Assembly (NCBI GenBank): GCA_029243605.1
Contig: JAQWRT010000051.1
Coordinates: forward strand, 62,001 to 126,000
Direction of reading: 5' to 3'
Length of the DNA: 64,000 nt
Source: Myxococcota bacterium
GTDB lineage: Bacteria > Myxococcota_A > UBA9160 > UBA4427
The notes beneath the pieces are model-generated. The model did no database searches, was not told the origin of the DNA, and saw only the letters and a list, made by a program, of their open reading frames with translations. The position numbers and the translations under genes were made by a program. Below, piece after piece: positions 17,227 through 24,258 of the stretch; within the stretch, counting starts at the first letter, position 1, and every line of letters starts with the position of its first letter.

Positions 17227-18339
17227 TCAGCTGGGCTCGCCGGCTTCGATGCGATCGACCAGCTTATTTTTCCACTGAGCCGAGCTGCCGAGGACTGCGC
17301 CGAGCAGCTTCGCTCGCCGATAGAAGAGGTGGCAGTCGTATTCCCAGGTATATCCCACGCCACCGTGCATCTGGACCATCTCTACCGAGACCTGCTCTAG
17401 CGCTTCGCTGGCCTGGATTCGGGCGATGCAGGCGGCCACGTTGAGTTCGTCCTCTTCGTTGGAGAGCGCCCAGGCGCCATAATAGGCATTGCTTCGGGCG
17501 AGCTCGATTTCGCACCACATATCCGCCAGCCGATGCTTGATGGCCTGAAAGGATGCCACCGGGCGACCAAATGCATAGCGCCCCGTGGTGAACTCCTTGG
17601 TGATATCGAAGCATGCCTGGGCAGAGCCGAGTTGCTCGAAAGCCATCAACGAGGCAGCGCGATCGAGGAGGTGGCTCGCCAGCGCGGCTCCCTGGCCGGC
17701 TTCGCCGAGGAGTTCCGCCGGGGCGCCGTCGAACTCGATCCGGGCCATGGAGCGACTCGGGTCGAAGGAGGTCACGGATTCGCGCTGGACCCCTTCGCCT
17801 TCGAGATCGACGAGGTAGAGCGAGAGGCCGCCATCGCCTTGGGCTGCGACAACGGCGAAATTCGCGATATCACCGTCCGCCACCGGGAACTTGGTGCCGC
17901 TCAGTTTTCCATCGCTCACCTTGGCCTGAACATTTTCGATATCGTTCTGTCCGGTCTTTTCGGTGAGGGCGAAGGTACCGATGGTCGTTCCTTCGGCGAG
18001 TGCAGGCAGATAGCTCTTCTTCTGTGCATCGCTTCCGGCTTGGAGAATCGCCTCGGTGGCGAAGTAGACACTGGAAGAAAAGGGAATCGGTGCCAGGGCA
18101 CGACCGATTTCTTCGGCGATCATGGCGAGTTCGAGGTGGCCGAAGCCCGCGCCACCATACTCCTCGGGGATCACGGCCCCCTGCCAACCCATCTCCGCCG
18201 CCCCTTTCCAGAGGTCATCGGCGTAGGGCTTGTCGGTTTCGAGCACTTCGCGACAAACCGAGAGGGGGGAGTGTTCGGCCAGATAATCCCGAGCGGTTTG
18301 CTGCAGGAATTTCTGGTCGTCAGAAAAATCAAAATTCAT
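17227..18339 (-). CDS. acyl-CoA dehydrogenase, catalytic-Glu subunit of a likely pair
   Basis: The 370-residue protein begins FDFSDDQKFLQQTARDYL and contains IPEEYGGAGFG, a divergent middle domain (FALTEKTGQND) and a C-terminal MHGGVGYTWEYDCHLFYRR segment, which holds the expected catalytic Glu. The GGTxEI motif that normally follows is absent; the sequence runs on as KLLGAVLGSSAQWKNKL. It thus complements the downstream gene, and the two probably form an alpha2beta2 enzyme. It is the first gene of the operon; GGAG lies six bases before its ATG and a palindromic operator 41 bases upstream. Confidence 0.88.
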   Translation of the reverse strand: MNFDFSDDQKFLQQTARDYLAEHSPLSVCREVLETDKPYADDLWKGAAEMGWQGAVIPEEYGGAGFGHLELAMIAEEIGRALAPIPFSSSVYFATEAILQAGSDAQKKSYLPALAEGTTIGTFALTEKTGQNDIENVQAKVSDGKLSGTKFPVADGDIANFAVVAAQGDGGLSLYLVDLEGEGVQRESVTSFDPSRSMARIEFDGAPAELLGEAGQGAALASHLLDRAASLMAFEQLGSAQACFDITKEFTTGRYAFGRPVASFQAIKHRLADMWCEIELARSNAYYGAWALSNEEDELNVAACIARIQASEALEQVSVEMVQMHGGVGYTWEYDCHLFYRRAKLLGAVLGSSAQWKNKLVDRIEAGEPS

Positions 18340-18379
18340 GGGGGTCTCCGAAGGTTCGTGGGCCCTATAGAATCAGCCA

Positions 18380-18397
18380 ATTGACACGGATGTCAAT
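18380..18397 (-). promoter_or_regulatory. palindromic operator over a consensus -35 box
   Basis: ATTGACA (18380-18386) and TGTCAAT (18391-18397) form a perfect 7-bp palindrome with a 4-base spacer. Read on the minus strand, the outer half contains TTGACA, a perfect sigma-70 -35 box; a weak -10 (TTCTAT) follows after 18 bases, before the first acyl-CoA dehydrogenase gene. A dimeric repressor bound here would block the promoter, as TetR-type regulators do in many acyl-CoA operons. No regulator gene is adjacent. The palindrome also covers the stop codon of surE. Confidence 0.7.
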
Positions 18398-19169
18398 CGT
18401 TCAAAATCGGGTTTCTGGGCGCACCTGGGTCGCCGCTGAAGAGGCCGATTTCGCTGATGGCAACCCGACCGGCGAAGCAGGTATCGATATCGAGCCCCTT
18501 TTTTCGGGGACGAGCGTGGTAATCGCCGGAGTAGCGGAAGGATTCTCCCCGGCGTTCGTAGGCCACGGCCTGGGGGCTCGGGTCGGGGGGGCAGAAGACG
18601 GTTTCGAGGGCGTCCATGGGCCGGTTCGGGTGGGGGAGGTTGACGTTCCAGAACGCTCCGGCTGCGGGAGGGCGTTCGAGCAGGGCACGCAGAACCGGGC
18701 GGGCATGTCGTCGCGCCTCGCCCCAGTCGATGGTTCGGTGTCGGCCGACGTAGTGGGAGATCGCGATGGCCGGAAAACCGAGAATCGCCGCTTCCCGGGC
18801 GGCGGCGGCGGTGCCCGAGACATAGGTGTCGACGCCAAGATTGGCGCCATAGTTGATGCCCGCGACCAGCCAGCAGGAGCGATCGACCAGGGAGTCCTTC
18901 CACTCCGGGGCCAGGGAGGTGCTGGGGGCGAGGGCGAGCCGGGCGCAATCCGCGGGAGTACCCGAGACCGAGATCCGGCCTGGCGCCACCCGCTGGGTAC
19001 GCAGTTCGTCGGCATCACTCAGGGCGTGCCCGACTCCGCTGCGCGGTCCGTCTGGGGCCACCACGAGACAGTCGGTCCACTCGCTCAAAATCTCGGTCAA
19101 AACCTGAATGCCTGGCGCCTCGATGCCGTCGTCATTGCTGACGACCACTCGGATCCGCTGCTTGCTCAT
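18393..19169 (-). CDS. surE: 5'/3'-nucleotidase SurE
   Basis: The 258-residue protein shows the SurE family motifs: VVSNDDGIEAPG at the N-terminus (N12, D13, D14 for the metal), SGTPADCARLAL, AGINYGANLG and YVSGTAAAAREA. SurE removes phosphate from nucleoside monophosphates and short polyphosphates with Mn or Mg, and acts in the cytoplasm, often in stationary phase. It lies upstream of the acyl-CoA operon on the same strand, but the operator and promoter-like sequence at its 3' end suggest that operon has its own control. Usual partners (pcm, rpoS, nlpD) are not here. Confidence 0.92.
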   Translation of the reverse strand: MSKQRIRVVVSNDDGIEAPGIQVLTEILSEWTDCLVVAPDGPRSGVGHALSDADELRTQRVAPGRISVSGTPADCARLALAPSTSLAPEWKDSLVDRSCWLVAGINYGANLGVDTYVSGTAAAAREAAILGFPAIAISHYVGRHRTIDWGEARRHARPVLRALLERPPAAGAFWNVNLPHPNRPMDALETVFCPPDPSPQAVAYERRGESFRYSGDYHARPRKKGLDIDTCFAGRVAISEIGLFSGDPGAPRNPILND

Positions 19170-19420
19170 ATTCCAAGTCTAGCCGCATGTGATGAGCTGG
19201 AAAGCGGAGGCGGAGCGGCAACTCTGGACTACTCCCGAAACAGAGATGAAGATGTTGGAGGGAGGCGAGGGAATCTTTACTCGCCGTGTTGATTTGACTC
19301 CGGCAAACCCGAGAGCTGGCCGATCAATCTTGCATCACCGGTTAGCTGGGTGATTTTGCAAACCCCATCGCCCCATTCGTTGGATGTGCTGGTGTCTGCC
19401 GCAACGGATCGGAGCTTGCC

Positions 19421-19999
19421 TTGAGAACGTCGCTCGAACAGTCGATGGCCATCCAGGTCTGGGTCGCGGAGGGAATGGACCGTGCCGCTTCGGCGATCCG
19501 CGAGGTCCACGCCTTCGATACCGACCTGGCCATCGAACAGACGCGCTGCGATAGCCTCTCGGAGATGAGCTCCGTTTCCTCGGAGGACAGCGATGAATTC
19601 TGGCGAGCCTGTGTTCTGAAGCCCCTAACCGGGGAATTCGGGGGCGTCGTGTTGTTTTCCATGGATTCGGAAGAAGCCCTGGCCTGGGTCGTCGCCGACG
19701 GAGCAAAGCGGGATATCGTCGAGAGCTTTCTCCAACTCGGAGAACGAGTTGTCGACGGTCTCGTAGAATCCGCGACTCACCTGATGGATATTCAGATGGA
19801 AAGCGGTGGCTCTCGATTTCGCGAGGACTCGATCACCGGCTGCCTTCTCAGCACCCACGCCCCCCCGGATACTGTGGCTATCGGCAACACGGTAAAAATC
19901 CGATCGGGCGGGTGTGAGCTGACCGGGCATTTGCACATTCTGATGGAGCCCAAATCCATGAGCCAGCTCTTGCGCGGGTTGAGCGTGTCCTTCCACTGA
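19421..19999 (+). CDS. CheC-like phosphatase-fold protein
   Basis: The 192-residue protein resembles the CheC/CheX fold: an N-terminal helix (VAEGMDRAASAIREV), a central strand GEFGGVVLFSMDSEEALAWV, a long helix with IVESFLQLGERVVDGLVES, a repeat-like second half and a C-terminal helix. CheC proteins dephosphorylate CheY using Glu and Asn on that helix; here the usual ExxN is not clear, so activity is uncertain. The TTG at 19421 has GGAG six bases upstream; ATG at 19445 lacks one. The frame stays open back to 19346 without another start. No chemotaxis genes are nearby. Confidence 0.55.
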   Translation: MRTSLEQSMAIQVWVAEGMDRAASAIREVHAFDTDLAIEQTRCDSLSEMSSVSSEDSDEFWRACVLKPLTGEFGGVVLFSMDSEEALAWVVADGAKRDIVESFLQLGERVVDGLVESATHLMDIQMESGGSRFREDSITGCLLSTHAPPDTVAIGNTVKIRSGGCELTGHLHILMEPKSMSQLLRGLSVSFH

Positions 20000-20075
20000 T
20001 CCCCCAGATCAGGGTCGAAGCGCTGAAAAACCGTTCGCGGGTTCAGATGAGCTTCGGTGACGCTAGAATTCCCGC

Positions 20076-20729
20076 ATGGCTATTTATTTGATTCGTCACG
20101 GTGAGACCGCAGGCAATCGGGACCGGATCGTTCAAGTCCCGCAAACCCCTCTCAGTACAGAAGGTCTCGAGCAGGCGGAACGCCTGGCCCACAGGCTTGT
20201 GGACCACCCTGTTCGACGCATCCTGGCCAGCGACCTCGCCCGGGCGCACATGACCGCGGGCGCGATTTCGAGGAAGCTGGGCCTCGAGATCGAGTCTGAT
20301 GCGCTTTTGCAGGAGAGAAATTTTGGGGACCTGCGCGGGACACCCTACGACGAACTCGAGGAGGATCTCTTTGGTCCCAACTTCGCTCCGCCTGGAGGCG
20401 AGACCTGGGAAGAGTTTCATCACCGAGTGGACAGCGCCTGGGAGCGAGTTTGCGCCCTAGCCTCGGGGCTTGAGGGTCACCTTGCGGTGGTGACCCATGG
20501 ACTGGTGCTTCATTCCCTGGCGGAACGTCACCTGAGCTTTCCCTCGGAGATCGGAGAAGGAGCGGGCGCCAGGAGTTCGGCGCCCAAACCCATTGGCAAT
20601 ACGGCCCTGAGCATCGCGGAAGAAGGTCAGGGCGAGAGCGGTTCGAGTTGGCGAGTCGTTCTGGACAGTTGCACCGCTCACCTGGCGTCCGGGACGTCCG
20701 ATGGCCAGCGAGGGATCACCGGTATCTGA
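20076..20729 (+). CDS. histidine phosphatase superfamily protein (phosphoglycerate mutase-like)
   Basis: The 217-residue protein starts MAIYLIRHGET, the branch-1 histidine phosphatase motif whose H8 becomes phosphorylated. It has the LQERNFGDLRGTPYDE segment (E80 acting as acid) and the second His in VVTHGL (H141), plus SDLARAHMTA for phosphate contact. Such enzymes include alpha-ribazole phosphatase (CobC), acid phosphatases and GpmB-like proteins; this sequence does not settle which. The C-terminal 50 residues are less conserved. It converges with the 424-aa-type gene at 20760. Confidence 0.85.
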   Translation: MAIYLIRHGETAGNRDRIVQVPQTPLSTEGLEQAERLAHRLVDHPVRRILASDLARAHMTAGAISRKLGLEIESDALLQERNFGDLRGTPYDELEEDLFGPNFAPPGGETWEEFHHRVDSAWERVCALASGLEGHLAVVTHGLVLHSLAERHLSFPSEIGEGAGARSSAPKPIGNTALSIAEEGQGESGSSWRVVLDSCTAHLASGTSDGQRGITGI

Positions 20730-20759
20730 CCATGGCCTGGAGTTGACCGTGCTGGTCGC

Positions 20760-21920
20760 TCAGGCTGAGGGCGGCAGGTCTCGGCGAGTGAAGAGCATGA
20801 AGGTCACTTCATCCTCGACGTCGCTGTCCTCCCACTCTTCGTCCACCGAGGTGAACTCGTGGGTTTCCGAGTGGAAGTAGAATGCGTTGAGGCCCAGAAC
20901 GCGAGCCAGGGCGACCAGAGTGGGCTGGGACCAGACGGTCCAGTCCCTGTACTCGAAGAGTCGCCGGTGTCCGGTCTCGTCGGCAGCGCCCAGGTGGAAA
21001 TGCATCAGGTTGGTGAAGGGGTTGGGTTCGCCGTCGGGGTCTTCGATAAGCTCGACTTCGAGGCCCGCATCCTCCATCTCGATGCGGCTGACATCGTCGG
21101 TGCCGCCCATTTCCGTGACCGGGGCGAGTTGCGGAGTTTCGAGCATCAGATAGTCAACGCATTGGGTAGCCACCTCCATTAGGCGGAAGATCTCCTTCGC
21201 GCCAAAGAGGTGATGGCTCTGCTTGCCCACGTAGGCGAGGCTTTCACCGGTGGTGATACTCTTGACCTGGTCCCACACGGCCTCGTCAAGAATATTGGCG
21301 ATGAGGTAGTGCTTCTCGGTCTTCTCGAGCCACCGTTGGGCGAGGACCCTCTCCTGCGCCTCAGCGTCGAGGTCGATCATGATGTAGCGAAAATCAGGCC
21401 GGTGAAAATGGCTGTGATAGGCGAACTCTGCGGTGCCCGCCATGGGCTCGACGATCGTGCGAACTCCGGGGCACAGCTCGGTGGCGACGAAATCCTCTAC
21501 GGTGAAATCGAAGGTGCCGAGAACTGCGGTGTAGGCTGCGTAAGCATCGAGGTTGGCGAGGCCGCCTTCGAGATAGGGGCCGATGTAGTCGTAATCCTCT
21601 CGGAAGGGGGAGTCGTAGGATTTCATCCACCCCTGCTCGGAGAAGTTGTGGAAGCCTTTCCCTGCCACGCTTCGCCAATAGGCGAGCCGGGTCTCTTCAC
21701 CGTCGAAGTCGACATTATTCGCCCTGAAGCCTCGCAGCACACAGCCGTGAAGGCGATCCAGCATGCTCGCGCGCTGGTCTGTTGCGAGCTTGTCCAGGCG
21801 ACATTTCCCCTGGAGCTTGATCCAGTCGGGTTTTGCCAGTCGTCCGCTCGAGATGCGCTCGAGTAGCTTCTCTAGAGCTTCAACGGAATTCGCGACCTTT
21901 GTGGTCGTTTCGATGTGCAT
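20760..21920 (-). CDS. unrecognised protein with methyltransferase-like fold signals
   Basis: I do not recognise this family. The 386-residue protein has a helical N-terminus (about 1-110), then RTIVEPMAGTAEFAY, which resembles motif I of class I SAM-dependent methyltransferases, followed by YIMIDLDAEAQERV, with acidic residues where motif II would bind ribose. DYLMLETPQLAP may be a motif-IV equivalent. The C-terminal third is acidic (EEWEDSDVEDEVTF). The ATG at 21920 has GAGGA six bases upstream. It is divergent from the DJ-1/PfpI gene. A methyltransferase role is inferred from motif shape only. Confidence 0.6.
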   Translation of the reverse strand: MHIETTTKVANSVEALEKLLERISSGRLAKPDWIKLQGKCRLDKLATDQRASMLDRLHGCVLRGFRANNVDFDGEETRLAYWRSVAGKGFHNFSEQGWMKSYDSPFREDYDYIGPYLEGGLANLDAYAAYTAVLGTFDFTVEDFVATELCPGVRTIVEPMAGTAEFAYHSHFHRPDFRYIMIDLDAEAQERVLAQRWLEKTEKHYLIANILDEAVWDQVKSITTGESLAYVGKQSHHLFGAKEIFRLMEVATQCVDYLMLETPQLAPVTEMGGTDDVSRIEMEDAGLEVELIEDPDGEPNPFTNLMHFHLGAADETGHRRLFEYRDWTVWSQPTLVALARVLGLNAFYFHSETHEFTSVDEEWEDSDVEDEVTFMLFTRRDLPPSA

Positions 21921-22086
21921 GCTTTCCTCGGGCGTCTGCTCAATTTTTTGGCGTCGACAAGGTGGCGAGGCCGATGAGGGGAGAGGCGCCGGCCAACCAT
22001 ATCGCATGCTGGACTTGGGTGCGTCCTGTAGCATGGGGTGATGGGCATAGGGTGGAGTTTCGTTGCCTCAGAAGGGAGATATAGCG

Positions 22087-22671
22087 ATGGCTGATCTGAG
22101 GGTGGGTGTTCTGCTCTATCCCGATGCAGAGGAGCTCGATTGGGCCGGGCCTTTCGAGGTGTTCAGTATGGCGGCCATGGACAAGAGTCTCGAGGTCGTC
22201 ACCATCGCCCAGACGACAGAGCCCGTTCGTTGTGCCAAGGGCCTAAGGGTTTTGCCCGATTACGATTTTGAAGGCGCACCGAAGCTGGATGTCATTGTTG
22301 TGCCCGGGGGCCAGGGGAGCCGGGTAGAGATGGACAACCCGGTTCTGATCGAATGGCTCAAGGCTGCAGCAGAACCCTGTCAGTGGGTGACCAGCGTCTG
22401 TACTGGATCGATCCTCCTTTGCCGAGCGGGCCTCGCCACGGGATGCGATGTGACAACCCATTGGGGCTATCTCGAAACCCTCCAGAAGCTGGCGCCCGAG
22501 GTCAGGGTTCGCAGTGATCAGCGCTATATCCAAGACGGCCGAATCGTGACCTCGGCAGGGGTCTCGGCGGGTATCGATATGGCCCTTTGGCTGGTGGGCG
22601 AGCTCTATGGGGCCGATCACGCCCGGCTCACGCGCCGCTGGATGCAATACGACCCCGAGCCCCCCTACTAG
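22087..22671 (+). CDS. DJ-1/PfpI family protein (isonitrile hydratase-like)
   Basis: The 194-residue protein has the PfpI fold with EELDWAGPFEVFS near the N-terminus, VVPGGQGS (72-78) and the nucleophile elbow TSVCTGSILL with Cys at 105, then THWGYLE. The pairing of an Asp in DWAGP (D19) with VCTGS is characteristic of cyclohexyl-isocyanide hydratase and of the N-terminal domain of GlxA regulators; no DNA-binding domain follows, so this is the stand-alone form. GGGAG lies nine bases before the ATG. Substrate unknown; isonitrile hydration or glyoxal-type chemistry are options. Confidence 0.85.
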   Translation: MADLRVGVLLYPDAEELDWAGPFEVFSMAAMDKSLEVVTIAQTTEPVRCAKGLRVLPDYDFEGAPKLDVIVVPGGQGSRVEMDNPVLIEWLKAAAEPCQWVTSVCTGSILLCRAGLATGCDVTTHWGYLETLQKLAPEVRVRSDQRYIQDGRIVTSAGVSAGIDMALWLVGELYGADHARLTRRWMQYDPEPPY

Positions 22672-22706
22672 CCCACTCGAGTTCTCCGAGGGCGGCGGCG
22701 GGCCGG

Positions 22707-23708
22707 CTACATCCAGGGGGGGACGGGTAGCTCCTTGCTGCGCAGGAACTCGGGATTGAACATCTTAGACTGGTAGCGGGTGCCGCTATCGCAGAGCAGG
22801 GTAACGATGGTCTTCCCGGGGCCGAGTTCACGGGCGAGGCGGATGGCACCGGCGACATTGATCCCGGCGGAGCCCCCAACGCAGAGCCCTTGGTGCTGAA
22901 GCAGGTCGTAGGCGACGGGGAGCCACTCGGTGTCCGGAATCTTGTGCGGGCTATCCACCAGCATGCCCTCGATATTGCCCGTGATTCTCCCTTGACCGAT
23001 CCCCTCGGTAATGGAGCTTCCCTCGCTGCCCTTGGCTTCGCCGTTCTTGAAATAGTTGTAGATGGCTGCGCCCTCGGGATCGGCAAGACCGATGACAATA
23101 TCCTTGTTGCGTTCTTTGAGCGCGGTACTCACTCCCCAGAGCGAACCGCCGGTGCCGACCGCGCAGATGAATGCATCGAGCTTGCCATCGGTCTGTTCCC
23201 AGATCTCGGGTCCGGTGGTCTCGTAATGCCCCTGACGATTGGCGGTATTGTCGAACTGGTTGGCCCAAATGGCGCCGTTTTCTTCTTTCTCGGCGTACTC
23301 CTCGGCCAGGCGGCGGGAGACGTGAACATAATTTTCGGGGTTTTTGTAGGGGACAGCGGGGACTTCCATCAGCTCCGCCCCGCAGAGCCGGATCATTTCC
23401 TTCTTCTCTTGGCTCTGAGTATCGGGGATCACGATCACGGTGCGATAGCCCAGGGCATTACCCACCAGAGCGAGTCCGATCCCGGTATTGCCGGCGGTTC
23501 CTTCCACCACCACGCCCCCGGGCCGTAGATCCCCTTTTTTTTCGGCATCGCGAACGATGGCGAGGGCCGCTCGGTCCTTGACCGAACCGCCCGGGTTCAG
23601 GAATTCGGCCTTGCCCAGGATCTCGCAACCCGTCTCGTCAGAGATCTTGTTTAGACGAATCAGCGGCGTTTGGCCGATCGTATCGACGAAGCCGTTACGG
23701 ATATCCAT
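22707..23708 (-). CDS. cysteine synthase family PLP enzyme
   Basis: The 333-residue fold-type II PLP enzyme has the cofactor Lys in NPGGSVKDRA (K44), the phosphate/substrate loop EGTAGNTGIG (about 69-78), the FICAVGTGGSLWG phosphate-binding loop and the LLCDSGTRYQSKMF ending typical of O-acetylserine sulfhydrylases. It would make cysteine from O-acetylserine (or a related acceptor) and sulfide. It is the last gene of a minus-strand set with sulfite reductase, 61 bp after the DUF934 gene, so sulfide supply and use are coupled. A cystathionine beta-synthase lacking its CBS domains is less likely but not excluded. Confidence 0.87.
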   Translation of the reverse strand: MDIRNGFVDTIGQTPLIRLNKISDETGCEILGKAEFLNPGGSVKDRAALAIVRDAEKKGDLRPGGVVVEGTAGNTGIGLALVGNALGYRTVIVIPDTQSQEKKEMIRLCGAELMEVPAVPYKNPENYVHVSRRLAEEYAEKEENGAIWANQFDNTANRQGHYETTGPEIWEQTDGKLDAFICAVGTGGSLWGVSTALKERNKDIVIGLADPEGAAIYNYFKNGEAKGSEGSSITEGIGQGRITGNIEGMLVDSPHKIPDTEWLPVAYDLLQHQGLCVGGSAGINVAGAIRLARELGPGKTIVTLLCDSGTRYQSKMFNPEFLRSKELPVPPWM

Positions 23709-23769
23709 CGGGTTGATCCTCCGGGCAAGACTTCCGGGACCCGCCCGGAGATGGTCGTTGAGGAGCTGC

Positions 23770-24258
23770 TTAGCTCCGGCGCAGCCGAGTCGCGGTGGGG
23801 CGCTCGTCGCCGGTGGGCTGGTACCAGACGCTCATGTCGGCCTGGGCAGTTTTCCATTCTTCTGCGGCTTCGTCGCTCTTCATATCGAAGCTGTCGAAGC
23901 CGACGCGGTCCATGAAGTGGAGCTGCTCGATGAGTACGTCGCCCACAGCGCGAAGCTCACCCTCGAAGCGATGCCGCTCCCGGAGCAGTCTCGCGTAGCT
24001 GTAGGCGCGCCCATCAGTGAAGGCGGGAAACTCGAGAGCGACAAGGGCGATGTGTTCGAGGTCTGGGGCGATTGCGGCAGGAGATTCGCCGGCCGCCAAT
24101 TGGACGCCGACCTCCGAGCTCCGGGCTACCAGCGCATCGCGCTGGGCCTGCCAGAGCGCGAGGTCCACGAGGATCGGCCCTTCGCCGGGCAATTCTTCGC
24201 CCTCAGTCACTCGCGTGTAGGGGTCTTCGATGATGTTTCCGTTTTTAAGCAGGGGCAC
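23770..24258 (-). CDS. DUF934 protein linked to sulfite reduction
   Basis: The 162-residue protein matches DUF934: VPLLKNGNIIEDPYTR at the start, a central FPAFTDGRAYSYARLLRER motif and a GDVLIEQLHFMDRVGFDSF segment. DUF934 proteins are found with assimilatory sulfite reductase, often fused to or beside CysH/CysI, and their precise role is not known. The GTG at 24258 is preceded by AAGGAG ten bases upstream and lies within the last 14 bases of the sulfite reductase gene; an in-frame ATG at 24294 is a weaker option. The overlap implies coupled translation. Confidence 0.85.
   Translation of the reverse strand: MPLLKNGNIIEDPYTRVTEGEELPGEGPILVDLALWQAQRDALVARSSEVGVQLAAGESPAAIAPDLEHIALVALEFPAFTDGRAYSYARLLRERHRFEGELRAVGDVLIEQLHFMDRVGFDSFDMKSDEAAEEWKTAQADMSVWYQPTGDERPTATRLRRS

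Noticed and set aside
19246-19350. Small gene upstream of the CheC-like gene
   Set aside because: A 35-codon frame begins at ATG 19246 but has no family match, and its Arg/Gly-rich composition looks non-coding.
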